DNA of 64,000 nucleotides from Membranipora membranacea (Eukaryota; Bryozoa; Gymnolaemata; Cheilostomatida; Membraniporidae), in contig OU612069.1 of the NCBI GenBank assembly GCA_914767715.1, forward strand, positions 13,639,387-13,703,386. Direction: 5' to 3'. The position numbers and the translations under genes were made by a program. The notes under the pieces are model-generated. The model was not told where the DNA came from, did no database searches, and saw only the letters and a program-made list of their open reading frames with translations. Shown piece after piece: positions 10,690-21,250 of this stretch (positions are counted from its first letter, which is position 1; each line of letters begins with the position of its first letter).

Positions 10690-11170
10690 GTTCCGGCCAT
10701 TCAAGGTCCAAGTATTTATATACTTTTATGTGGGTATTATATTTAGGGTAATAATCCGAACAGGATTCACATAGTGACAATATTATCGGCAGTGTGAAGT
10801 TTTTTTTCGGAAGGGCCAACTAATCAAATGAAAATGACACAACCATTATGGTGGACTGGCCATTTTCAAAGTCCAAGTATTTTTATACTTTTATATGTGT
10901 ATGTATTTAGGGTAATAATCCAAACATGAGCTGTCTAGCTGGTACAGTCCATTTAACATACAGGATTCACATAGAGATAATAATTATTAACGGCGGTGTG
11001 AAGTTATTTTTGGGAAGGGCCAACTAATCAATTGAAATAGACACAACCATAAAGTCGGACCGGCCATTCCCAGTGCCAAGAATTTATATACTTTCATATG
11101 TGTAGGGTAATAATCTGAACATTAGCTGCAAGCTGTTATAAACCATTTAAAATACAAGATTCACATGGAG
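10690..11170. repeat. Imperfect ~190-bp tandem triplication
   Basis: Three diverged units share 'GGCCA..CAAG.ATTTATATACTTT..GTAGGGTAATAATC…GATTCACAT'. The inverted copy at 35150-35640 also has three units. Block A' (31070-31265) has about one. Short open frames here (10619-10819 minus and its homologues) are judged noncoding. Confidence 0.7.
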
Positions 11171-11398
11171 AAGGTTCTTTTGACAAAGTAAAGCTGAAGT
11201 CCTTAAGTTTCAATTTAACCGGCAAGTTATTTGGTTTGATATGAAATCTTTCAACAACAGTTTCTTTATCACTCTGTTTCCATGCACATCTTGAGCTCAA
11301 GCTGAATTGCCACCTCTTGGTTTGCCCTCTAAATATACATTCATGTCATTCATATCAATTTATTGAGATCGAGATGAAAATGCAGAAACATCTGCTGA

Positions 11399-11465
11399 CA
11401 CCGCGACATGAACCCGGGCCTAGACAAAGCCTTAGATGATAACCACTCGGCCACGAAAGCTCGCT
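11399..11465 (-). repeat. tRNA-Leu/Ser-like repeat, copy 1
   Basis: The minus strand shows the A-box-like GTGGCCGAGTGGTTA and the B-box-like GGGTTCATG, the order and spacing of a class II-like tRNA. The T stem is broken. Homologues lie at 31460-31527 (minus) and 34841-34913 (plus). Confidence 0.5.
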
Positions 11466-11628
11466 GTACTTCAAAAAGCTCAATGTGAACTGAACCTACA
11501 GTCTCAGCGCGAACCGGGATGTACTCCCTGGATTGAACAGCCTCAAAATTAGCTCAGGTCGACCTATAGAACTATTTGTGTATGGCAGTCTCTAGGAAGC
11601 GCGTCTCATTCTGTAGAATCCTTGCTAA

Positions 11629-13600
11629 GCTACAATGTACAGTTTAATCTGTCTGTCTGATCATTTTCAATGAGATTAGCTTATTGAATTTGAACAAGAT
11701 TCTCACAGTGTCTATTTTCCAATTGTTTACCTTTCAATTGTCATCAACATCTTAGCCAAGCATAATTGGGTGTATTGTGTAATGTAATCAAGATAAGCCA
11801 GTCAGAATGTTCATTTTGTTCACACTGGCATTCATAGGCAACCTTCACAGAACTTATAAGGTACCAGTAGATTTAAAAATGGACAACCCTGTGGGTAAAG
11901 ACACAGATTATCATATAATACTGGCTCAACTCTTGAAGTTGACCAAGAAGCGCGGAAAATCAATGAAACCTTTTTGCAAATACTGGAGAATAAGGGCGCC
12001 AGAGAATTTAAGGTTTTTTTTGCGAGGCAATCTCATTCTTGACATAATAACTCTGTACAATGATGAGCTTTGAAGCAGTGTTTGGTGAAATAATTTGATA
12101 AAAATATACAAATGTAATTTGGACAATTATCTAGCTCTTTGCACAAAATGTTACAACTTCCCGCCCCTCACTCTTCTGACAAAGAATGCTAATGATTGCA
12201 AATACACCCAAACAACCATCATTATAAAAATGAATATTCGCGAAATTCAAAACTCACCGCATTCATTATCAGCAGCAAAAGACAGGAAGTTAGGTCAGCT
12301 TACAATGACTCCTGTCTCTCTCATTCCACAAGTCTGTCATGATGACTTGTTACAAGTGCAATGGAATGTGTATGAAGGATTAACAAACAGTGTTAATTAT
12401 ACTTAATTGTACAATTAAAAATTTTGACAACAAAGATATCAAGGTAATTATGTAATTATGCCTGTTATTGGCCAACCTCCCTGCTTGTGGCACTCAAGCT
12501 GACAGATTAAAATTTATTACTTTAAACGGTGTTGCCACTAGTCTATCATTTCAATACTATCTGTACTAGTGCCAACACCTACTAGGGAACTACCATCCAA
12601 GAGTGAGAAAGAAATATGCTAAAATTGCTTCCTGTACACCATATAACTGAGATGGCTGGGAATGATATAGTATAACATCAAGAGCTCCTTTGTAGACAGG
12701 TAATGAATATATACCAGGCTTACGATAGTTGATTTACCTTTTCCTCCCTCAGCCCACATACTATAACATTCAGAGCTAACTCCATGCTCAGAGCATCTTT
12801 GGCCAACAAATAGAAATAGCTGAAAGCCATTCACTCTCAATAATCACAAGGAGCTTAGTTTAGACTATGCCAATAATCAGTACTCATACTATTTGCTGTG
12901 ACACCAAGTTTGAGTTTTTTTAGCATCAGTCAGCATGTTTTCAGTAGTCAGTGGTTCTGTGGATAATATGGCCTCATTCACATATCACTTCTCTCCACTT
13001 AGGCATGTAGGACAGTTGATGCAAAGTAATTCCTCGCTCATCTTGGGAGCGATGTTGTACATTTATATTAGTAGCAAAGTTTTCTGATAATTCTGCTAGC
13101 ATAGTTTAGCTGATGTCTTCTATTTATGCAGTTGCTGCCAATATTAACAGATTGCACAAAATATAACGTAGGGTATGGTACAACACAGAAGAGTTGAACA
13201 TAAGTATTTTGTCGGGTCATCATACTCATTACTAAGAGTCTTCTGTGCTTACAAAAATTCTGAGCCAACAATTCGAATGGAATGCTTTCATTTTCCATCA
13301 TGATGAAACGAAAGGAAAAGATTTGCCCCGGCGGGGATTATAACCTGGGCCTCCCGCAATATAGATTTTGATGCTACCTTGCACAGCAATATCTATTCAT
13401 TACAGCATATCTTGCCTGGTCACCTAAATTCAAACTCATTGAATACAATGTCAATCCAATTGTATGATATTGACTAGAACTGTAAAGGCTTATACTATGA
13501 CTATACGATAGCAATGATGAATGTAATTTATCTAGCAGGCAGGGTTAATTACACAATAATGGTTGCTGGTTGGGTAATGATATATAGGTCAGTTTCTGAC
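11629..13600. repeat. Left arm of a 7.4-kb inverted repeat
   Basis: Its inverse complement forms 15615-19040. The outer end GCTACAATGTAC at 11629 mirrors GTACATTGTAGC ending at 19040. The right arm has extra insertions (16198-16571 and about 17566-18880). Short open frames inside (11807-12073, 12619-12840, 13068-13301) show no recognisable protein. The inner part, 13267-13600, also matches the start of the window (1-154 plus 2407-2640). Confidence 0.8.
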
Positions 13601-13704
13601 AATTCTAGAATTGTACAGAATTGTCAGACAATTCTTGGGTATGAAACGGCAACCAAAGCAAACAAAGTAGTGTACCTACTTTCAAAACTGAAAAAAAATA
13701 CATG

Positions 13705-14127
13705 AACGTTGAGGAATCCTTAAGGACTAACAAAATTCTCGTCAGACCTATCCTAGAATACTGCTCATCTACTACCTAGAAGGCACTCAAAAAACATCCG
13801 ACACAATTGAAAAAGTTAAGAATAAAGCAATTAGAATCATAATATCTGCACCTAAAAAGTTTTCTGTCACAACTGGTAGATCACTCTTACACTTACCCAC
13901 CCTAAAAAGTAGAAGACATTACCTATTTCACAAATTTACACATAAGAAAATATTTAAAAATAAAGCATCAAAGCATATTCTTCGCCTGTTGCAAAAGTCC
14001 AATAAACACCAACACTCCCTTAGAAGTAAATGTGCAGTAATTAAAACCCTCCTTTGGGACACATTTTGGCAAAACAGCTCTCTTAAATCTGCTGCACAAT
14101 TTCAGACTGAAATGCAAAACGGCTGAC
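13705..14127 (+). pseudogene. LINE reverse-transcriptase fragment, frameshifted copy
   Basis: Nearly identical to 2678-3103 but with a small deletion near 13770 that breaks the frame early. It lies in the loop of the large inverted repeat. Confidence 0.75.
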
Positions 14128-14269
14128 AGCCTACTATCTTCTAACTAATACTTTTGATAATAATCGTGACAAGAACAGTAATTTTTTACATACTCAGGGC
14201 ATATAAGGTAATTTTGTGAACCCGAGTTATCTCCACATCTCGAAAAGGCCAAAATTCATATAAATTATA

Positions 14270-15612
14270 TAGCGAAAAACTTCTTTTGTGGCTGGCATAA
14301 AAAGTTATCAAGCTACAGACCTCAAATTTTCAGGACACACTCACAAACTGTGTATTTCTTTGCCCCCCATGAAAGTGGAATAATTGCATACATAAGCCGG
14401 CAGCAGGGCAGCAATTTATATCATTTTTTAACCGTTTTCCGTAAAGCTTTCGATATGTTGGTATATATTTTCCTTGTTTACTAAAGAAAATAACCACTAT
14501 GTTCCTCAGAAGATGAGCAATCCAATGATATAAAAATTTGTGGTGTCAGACCATTTGAAGCCATGCTGCTGCTCAAAAGAAAATGTGCTTCTACATTATT
14601 TTATTGATTTGCGATGATTTAGCTGTGCACAAATAGTATGCTGATTGTGTGTGTATTCATCATCAGTAATGTAATGTAATTATTGTAATACAGAATTCAT
14701 GCTCCACTAAATTTAAGGCAGACACTCTTATTTTGATACAACATGTCTGTGTAGCTCAGTGGATAATTCTCTATTTCGTCAACGCAGAGCTCTGGGTTGG
14801 AATTGGTGCCAAATTTTTTATACTCTCAAAATGGCTATAAATCATAATGATTGTAAAGAGGAAGCCTTTTTTGTTGCAAACAAAATAAGTTGTCGAGCTA
14901 CAGACCTCAGATTTTCAGATCATACTCAAAAAATGCCCGCCATGAAAATGGAGTAGTTGCATACATATGCCGGCAGCAGGGCAGCAATTTTATCATTTTC
15001 AAACTGTTTTCACTAAAGCTCTCGAAATGTTGGAAGATGTTTTCCTTTTTTACTAAAAAAATTAACACTATGTTCCTCGGGAGATGAGGAATCCAATGAT
15101 ATAAAGATTTGTGCTGTCAGACCTTTAGAGGTTATGCTGCTGCTCAAAAGATAATTTGGCTACACATTATTTTACTGATTTGTGATGCTTTAGAAAAAGC
15201 TTCTTTTGTAGCTGGCATAAGAAAATATTGAGCTACAGACCTCAGATTTTCAGGACACATTCACAAACTGTGTATTTCTTTGCCCCCCATGAAAGTGGAA
15301 TAATTTTATACATAAGCCGGCAGCAGGGAAGCAATTAATATAATTTTTTAACTGTTTACCATAAAGCTTTCGATATGTTGGTAGATATTTTCCTTGTTTA
15401 CTAAAGAAAATAACCACTGTGTTCCTTAGAAGATGAGCAATCCAATGATATAAAAATTTGTGGTGTCAGACCATTCGAAGCCATGCTGCTGCTAAAAATA
15501 AAATGTGCCTGCACATTATTTTACTGATTTGTGATGCTTTAGAGAAAGCTTCTTTTGTAGCTGGCATAATAAGCAATTATTGAGCTAAAGACCTCAGATT
15601 TTCAGGACATAC
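14270..15612 (+). repeat. Degenerate ~360-bp tandem array
   Basis: Units start near 14270, 14862, 15192 and 15542 (the last partial). Each contains 'GAGCTACAGACCTCAGATTTTCAG', GCCGGCAGCAGGG and ATGAGCAATCCAATGATATAA (the first and third in slightly variable form). About 220 bp between units 1 and 2 holds a tRNA-like segment at 14750-14817 with TAGCTCAGTGGATAA and a weak B box, followed by a T run. No protein-coding potential is evident. Confidence 0.75.
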
Positions 15613-16197
15613 ACTGAGTTTCATGCCCCATATATCATTATCCAACCAGCAACATTATTGTATAATTAACCCTGCCTGCCAAATAAACTACATTCATTAT
15701 TGCTATTGTATTGTTATAGTATAATCCTTTACAGTTCTAGCCCAGTTCTAGTCAATATTATATAATTGGATTGACATTGTATTCAATGAGGTTGTATTTA
15801 GATGACCAGGGAAGTTAGCTGCTACAATGAAAGCATTCCATTCGAATTGTCCTCCTCACAATATTTGTAAGCACAACTCTTAGTATTGAGTATGATGAGC
15901 CCACAAAATACCTATGTTCAACTCTTCTGTGTTGTACTGTAGGCCTACCCTAAGCTATATCTTGTGCAATCTGAGAATGTAGGCAGCAACTGCATAAATA
16001 GAATACATCAGCTAAATTATGCTAGCAGAATGATCACAAAACTTTGCTACTAATAAAAAAGTACAACATCGCTCACCAGTTGAGCGAGGATCTACTTTGT
16101 ATTAATCGCCCTACATGCCTAAGTGGAGAAAAGTGATATGCGAATGAGGCCATATTCTCCACAGAACTACCGAAAATATGCTGACTGATGCTAGAAA

Positions 16198-16571
16198 CAG
16201 TGGTGTATATTAGCACTCATATTAGCTCAGTGTGTAGAGCGTCTGCCTAATAATCACTGTTAATAAGATTGTTGTTGGTTCGAATCCCTTCGGGGTCAGT
16301 TTTTTTTCAAATGGGTGCTTTATAACTGGAGCATTTTTACCGTAATCTTCTACTGCTATTGAGTTGTTTTCTGAAAGTACCCAACAGCTCAGTGAGCTAT
16401 TGAAATACCTCTCTGCTTGCACTATTTTGCTACCGATATGCAAAAATTTCCTTAAGCGCCCCTCCCACACCCATCCCGCCACGCCTACGGCATGTGGATC
16501 GGGCTGTGCCCGATCATTATGCTCATCCCTAAAAAGTCAGTGAGTGAAATTTTTTAGAATATACGCCCCTG
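16198..16571. mobile_element. hAT-type MITE carrying a tRNA-like module
   Basis: The 374-bp element has ends CAGTGGTGTATATTAG and the inverse of CAGGGGCGTATATTCT. A perfect 8-bp target duplication GCTAGAAA flanks it (16190-16197 and 16572-16579). The homologous left arm lacks it. The 8-bp duplication and CAG ends indicate hAT mobilisation. Inside is a tRNA-like unit (16216-16301) and a short perfect hairpin GATCGGGC…GCCCGATC near 16497-16515. Confidence 0.85.
16216..16301 (+). ncRNA. tRNA-like Pol III module inside MITE
   Basis: An A-box-like TAGCTCAGTGTGTAGAGCG and a consensus-perfect B box GGTTCGAATCC are followed within about 15 bases by a T8 run, a Pol III terminator. The cloverleaf is degenerate, so a working tRNA is unlikely. 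A transcribed SINE-like RNA is possible. Confidence 0.5.
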
Positions 16572-17595
16572 GCTAGAAAACATACTTGGTGTCAAAGCAT
16601 GCAGTATTAATACTACTTATTGGCATAGTCTTAATCTACGCTCCTTGGGATTTTTGAGATTGAATGGCTCTGAGCAAGGATTTAGCTCTGAATGCTATGG
16701 TATGTGGGTAAAATGAGGCAAAGTTAAATCTATTGTAAACCTGGTATACATTCATTACCTGTCTACAAAGGAGCTCTTGATGTTAAACTTGATCATTCCC
16801 AGCCATCTCAGTTATATGGTGTACAGGAAGCAATTGTGGCATTTTTCTCTCTCACTCTTGGATGGTAGTTCCCTAGCAGGTGTTGGCACTAGTACAGATA
16901 GTATTTAAATGTTAGGCTAGTGACAAGACAACAACGTTTACAGTAATACATTTTAAGCTGTCAGCTTGTGTGCCACAAGCAGGGAGGTTAGCCTTTAACA
17001 GGCATAATGACTTAATTACCTCAATATTCCTTGTCAAAACTTTTAATTATCGAATTAATTGTCGCTGGTAGTTAATCCTACACACACATTCCATTGCACT
17101 TGTAACAAGTCATCATGACACACTTGTGGAATTAGAGAGACAGGATGTCATCGTAAGCTGACCTAACTTCCTGTCTTTTCCTGAATTTATGATAAATACT
17201 AGATGGTTGACCAAATTCCATTTGTATATTTTCATCAAATTATTTCACCAAACTCTGCTTCCAAGCTCATCATAGTACAGAGTAACTATGCCAAAAATGA
17301 GATTGCTTTGCAAAAAAATCTCTTGTGCCCTTATTATCCGGTGTTTCATTGATTTTCCTCTGCTACTTGGTCAACTACAAGAGCTGAGCCCGATACAACA
17401 TACAGTGGTTGTATCTGGCTCAGCTCTTGATAATCTGCTGCTAGCTCATTACGATAATCTGTGTGTTTACCCAAAGGGTTAACCATTTTTAAATCTACTG
17501 GTACCTTTTAAGTTCTGTGCAGGTTGCCTATGAATGCCAATGTCAACAAAATTAACATTCTGACTGGCTTATCTTGATTATGACTTCATGGGTAA

Positions 17596-18096
17596 ACAAC
17601 TTGGATAACGGAGAAGTGTGAATATGCTAATGCTGGTGGTGAAGCGCGTGAAAAGATTTTGTGCAAAAAGGGATTGATGAACAGCGGAGAATGGCAGGTG
17701 AGATGCGACCTCACAGAGCAGCTCAGCATGCCACAGCATATTGTGATCACGAACCAAAGACCAGACTTAATTGTTTGGTCTGACAAAGAAAAAGCACTAA
17801 TACTGATGGAATTGACGGTGCCTTGGGAAGAAAATCTCTCATATGCGCATGAGAGAAAACTGACAAGATACGAAGATCTGGTCACACAATGCCAAGACAA
17901 AGGTTGGAATTGCGAATTATTCGCAGTGGAAGTTGGCTGCCGTGGATTCATGGCTAGATCAGCTATCAAATTTCTGACCAGAGTTGGGCTTTCAGGAAGA
18001 GCACTCAAACAAGCCACAAAAAGCATAGTACATGAGGCAGAAAGCGCATCTGCATGGATATGGCAACAGCACTGTGTGAAGACAAAAGCTAAGTAA
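17596..18096 (+). CDS. Retroelement-type C-terminal domain (PD-(D/E)XK-like)
   Basis: An open frame of about 166 codons with no clear ATG at its left end, so it is a fragment or a terminal exon. The stretch RPDLIVWSDKEKALILMELT, then VPWEENL..AHERKLTRYEDL and VEVGCRGF, is a block I recall from many invertebrate and fish retroelement-derived proteins. The D…ELT core resembles a restriction-endonuclease-like fold. Its 3' end is intact (stop at 18094-18096). It lies in DNA inserted into the right arm of the inverted repeat. It may be the tail of a LINE-encoded protein; no reverse-transcriptase motifs remain here. Confidence 0.6.
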   Translation, partial: TTWITEKCEYANAGGEAREKILCKKGLMNSGEWQVRCDLTEQLSMPQHIVITNQRPDLIVWSDKEKALILMELTVPWEENLSYAHERKLTRYEDLVTQCQDKGWNCELFAVEVGCRGFMARSAIKFLTRVGLSGRALKQATKSIVHEAESASAWIWQQHCVKTKAK

Positions 18097-18099
18097 TCC

Positions 18100-18880
18100 T
18101 ATTACTTGTAAGCTGGGGTTTAACACACTCACTTTGTTTTGTGGAGTTGGCCAGCATTTAATTCCTTTTGTTATAATCCTTGTAAGGATTAGAATGAGGG
18201 GATTAAGTGATGATAAGCAAATTGCTTGGGGTAGAGGGCTAAGCAAGATTATGCCTTTAATACTCAAATTAAAGTAGTTTAATCTCTGCAGAGTGAAAGT
18301 CAAAGTGAGTCTGAGTTAGATCTAAGGTTTTACAAACATAGGATTAAAAGCTTGGCCCTCGCATAAAAGGCAGGCAGAGCGAGACAGGAAATCACAGTCA
18401 GCCCACTGGCTGTAGCGCAAACAAGTCATCTCTCTGACTTGTGTATGAGTTGTACTATGCTCAATGTGGTGAATTTGAGTAGCGAACGAGTGGCACGTGG
18501 GGCGGGTGCCTTGACGATAGCGACTTTGCGCCGATGAGTTGATGGAAAGCAAACCTCCCTGCACTGGTTTGGCTTAGAGTATAAGCATGAGAGTGATGGG
18601 GCGAACATTGTTGCACTGAAACAATGAAGAGTTGGCAGCCTCCCTGGTTGCGCAACAGCGTAAACACACCAATTATGTCAAACCACCGAAACTGACAAAA
18701 TGCACTGAGGGATCGATGAGATTGATTGAGATGCTCAGCAACACACAGGGGTGGCTTCATGCTGCTGGGGCCGGCCATGAGGAGGTTGTACTAGAGAAGG
18801 CCTCGAAACAGCGTTTGACTCATGGTTTCTAGCTGAAGACCTGTGTGTTGTGCAGTGGTACGCGCGCCACTGTATGTTGT
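18100..18880. other. Downstream part of the inserted segment
   Basis: Has no counterpart in the left arm. Overlapping short open frames occur on both strands (18322-18778), none recognisable. Probably the 3' untranslated part of the retroelement insertion. Confidence 0.35.
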
Positions 18881-19040
18881 ATCTCAATACATCCAATTAT
18901 GCTTGAACTCAGCTGCTTGGCTAAGATGTTGATGTCAAGTAAAAGGTAAACAATTGGCAAATAGACACTGAGAATCTTGTTCAATTCAATAAGCTAATCC
19001 CATTGAAAGTGATCAGGCAGATTGAACTGTACATTGTAGC

Positions 19041-21250
19041 CATTGAATGCATGCATTGAAAAGTTTGGTATGTTGAAAGTTCTTTCAACCTAAAGGTTTA
19101 TCAATGAATATCAAGACTGATTTCACCAACCTACTCCAGATTAATACAATTTTCAACTAAAAAGGTTTAATTTTTTTAGCATTTAATTTCAAATCAATTG
19201 CATGTAATTGAGTGATATTGCTAGTATCGGGCAAAACAACATCGATGCATCAGTTCAATGTGGTCTACCAAATACATTTCCTAGAAGTTTCGACCATTAC
19301 GACAGGATTTCCACAATGCAGCTATAGTCTGGAGTTCCAATCAAGGAGTACTTTAACTCCTCGTTCCAATCATTTCAACAAAATCCTGCCAAAGGAATAC
19401 CCACACTGATATTTATTCTGTTATATATGAGACCGGTAGCTTAGACAGGCGGCTGGGTTGCCAGATTAGGGGCTTGTAGGGCCATTACATCAGTTAAGAT
19501 TTAGAGCGATAAATAATTGCCTGGACAGTCTTGTAGCAGATAATCTTTCAAAGCTATCAGCTTAATATTAACGCCTGCATTCATATATTTAGAATTTACA
19601 GTGACCATCAGACATTCCGTACAAACGAGTTCTATTGTGTCATTGAACTATAGGTCTGTTTGATCAAGAAGTAACAGGGGAAGCTGTTACTCCTTGGTTT
19701 GATTTACCCTTGCTTCTCTCTACCCACATTCCATAAAATTCAGAGCTTGCGCTCCATGCCCAGAACATCTTCATCCAACAAACAGCTAACGAAAGCCATC
19801 CACGCTAAAAAATCCCAAGGAGCGTAGATTAACCCTTAGTGTGTCATCTATATAATCCCTCTGGTTAGCTATTCTTGTTGAAATTCCTAAAAATGATAAG
19901 GGGTTGTAAAAATTGATATATCTTAAAATCTAGAGGGTGTAGAAGGAAAGTTTAAACAAACTTCTTCTAAACAAGATTCCTGATCTATCTATATAACTTT
20001 TAACCACCCAGCAATAACTGAAATGATTGATGAGGTGTTGAAACACACAAAAAAGTGTACAACTAGACTTATTTCGTATATATCTGAACACAAATACTCT
20101 CACACCGGTCTTACAGAATCATAATTTGTACCACTGGACAGGGAATTTTGTTTAGATGAGAAATAAAAAAATAACTAACTCTTTACGAGCAATGATACTA
20201 CCATGGTGATGATTATAGCAAGGAGGGTTCAATATTAGCAAAGTTTATGCAAGCAGTGCCATCGTACTATAATCCTCTATCAATTGGTAAGCTGCTTTGT
20301 ACTAATTTCTAAAAATTATTAAACTGCCTTGTACTAACTACTAACCAGGATAGTAGTCTTGGACCTCACTAACCAAAAAATGTGTACTAGCAGCACCGAT
20401 TCCCACCTAACTGCAACCCTCAATGAGCCATAAGAAGCTTAACACAGGGATAAACCGACTTGTAAATTTGCCTGCCATTGCTAAACACAATGCCTGAGAA
20501 ACCATTCTGTGATCAATGAAGAGGCAGTTCATTGCTGTGATCAAACCCCAATATGTATGTGTGCGCTATACAAATGACACTTCTTGTTTCGGACATACAG
20601 AGGTAGACCGACCCTCTCACCAACCTCAACCGGACTCACCCACACAGTTCAGTGACAACCGACAACCAAATGTATCATGTTATGATATATGACAAGATGT
20701 AAGATCAGTGCATCAACATGAACCTAGTGCTCAGCCTATTTGTCGAGTGATGAACCTTTTGATCATGTTTTGGAAATGAATTGAAAGCTGTTTATTTTAA
20801 AAAACAAGTCGTACTCATTGTACTCTTAAATATAACTGATATACATGTTAATCCACAGTAGGAATACCTGCATTGAACTAAAGTTCACTGATACCTGAAT
20901 AGGATGCAAAGCATTGGAATGAAAAATTATGAGTAATCGACGAGGTGAGAACGATAAACTGTCCAAGAAAAAAAATTGAATCAGTAGAAAATACTAAAAA
21001 GTTTAGATGTTATTCTTGCATATGTTAACCCACAAAACATTGGCATTCACAATCAACAACCCTAGAAGGCCTCCTGCGATTGTCAACAGGATTATAAAAT
21101 ACCATTAGGCGCAAGAAATGCCCTAAAGTCAATTGATATATCAATACAAATGTGAACACTGAACAGCTTGAAACTTTGATAAAATGAGAGCATGTGCCCA
21201 TCCCTATCAATTATCATATGGGGAAAGTTTATGTGGCACTACTTTTTGAT
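19041..21250. other. No gene recognised
   Basis: AT-rich sequence with scattered stops in all frames. It contains a short copy (19740-19860) of a segment found at 12766-12850. Nothing else is supported. Confidence 0.5.

Larger units (their letters stand above)
15615..19040. repeat. Right arm of the 7.4-kb inverted repeat
   Basis: Inverse complement of 11629-13600, interrupted by a hAT-type MITE and by about 1.3 kb carrying a retroelement-like open frame. Parts of 12766-12850 recur a third time at 19740-19860, outside the arm. Confidence 0.75.

Noticed and set aside
10619-10819. 66-codon frame conserved at 10619-10819, 30992-31219 and 35488-35688
   Set aside because: Conserved only because the blocks are recent duplicates; lies in a tandem repeat upstream of a TATA box.
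17586-18026. 146-codon minus-strand frame
   Set aside because: Antisense shadow of the retroelement-type frame at 17596-18096.
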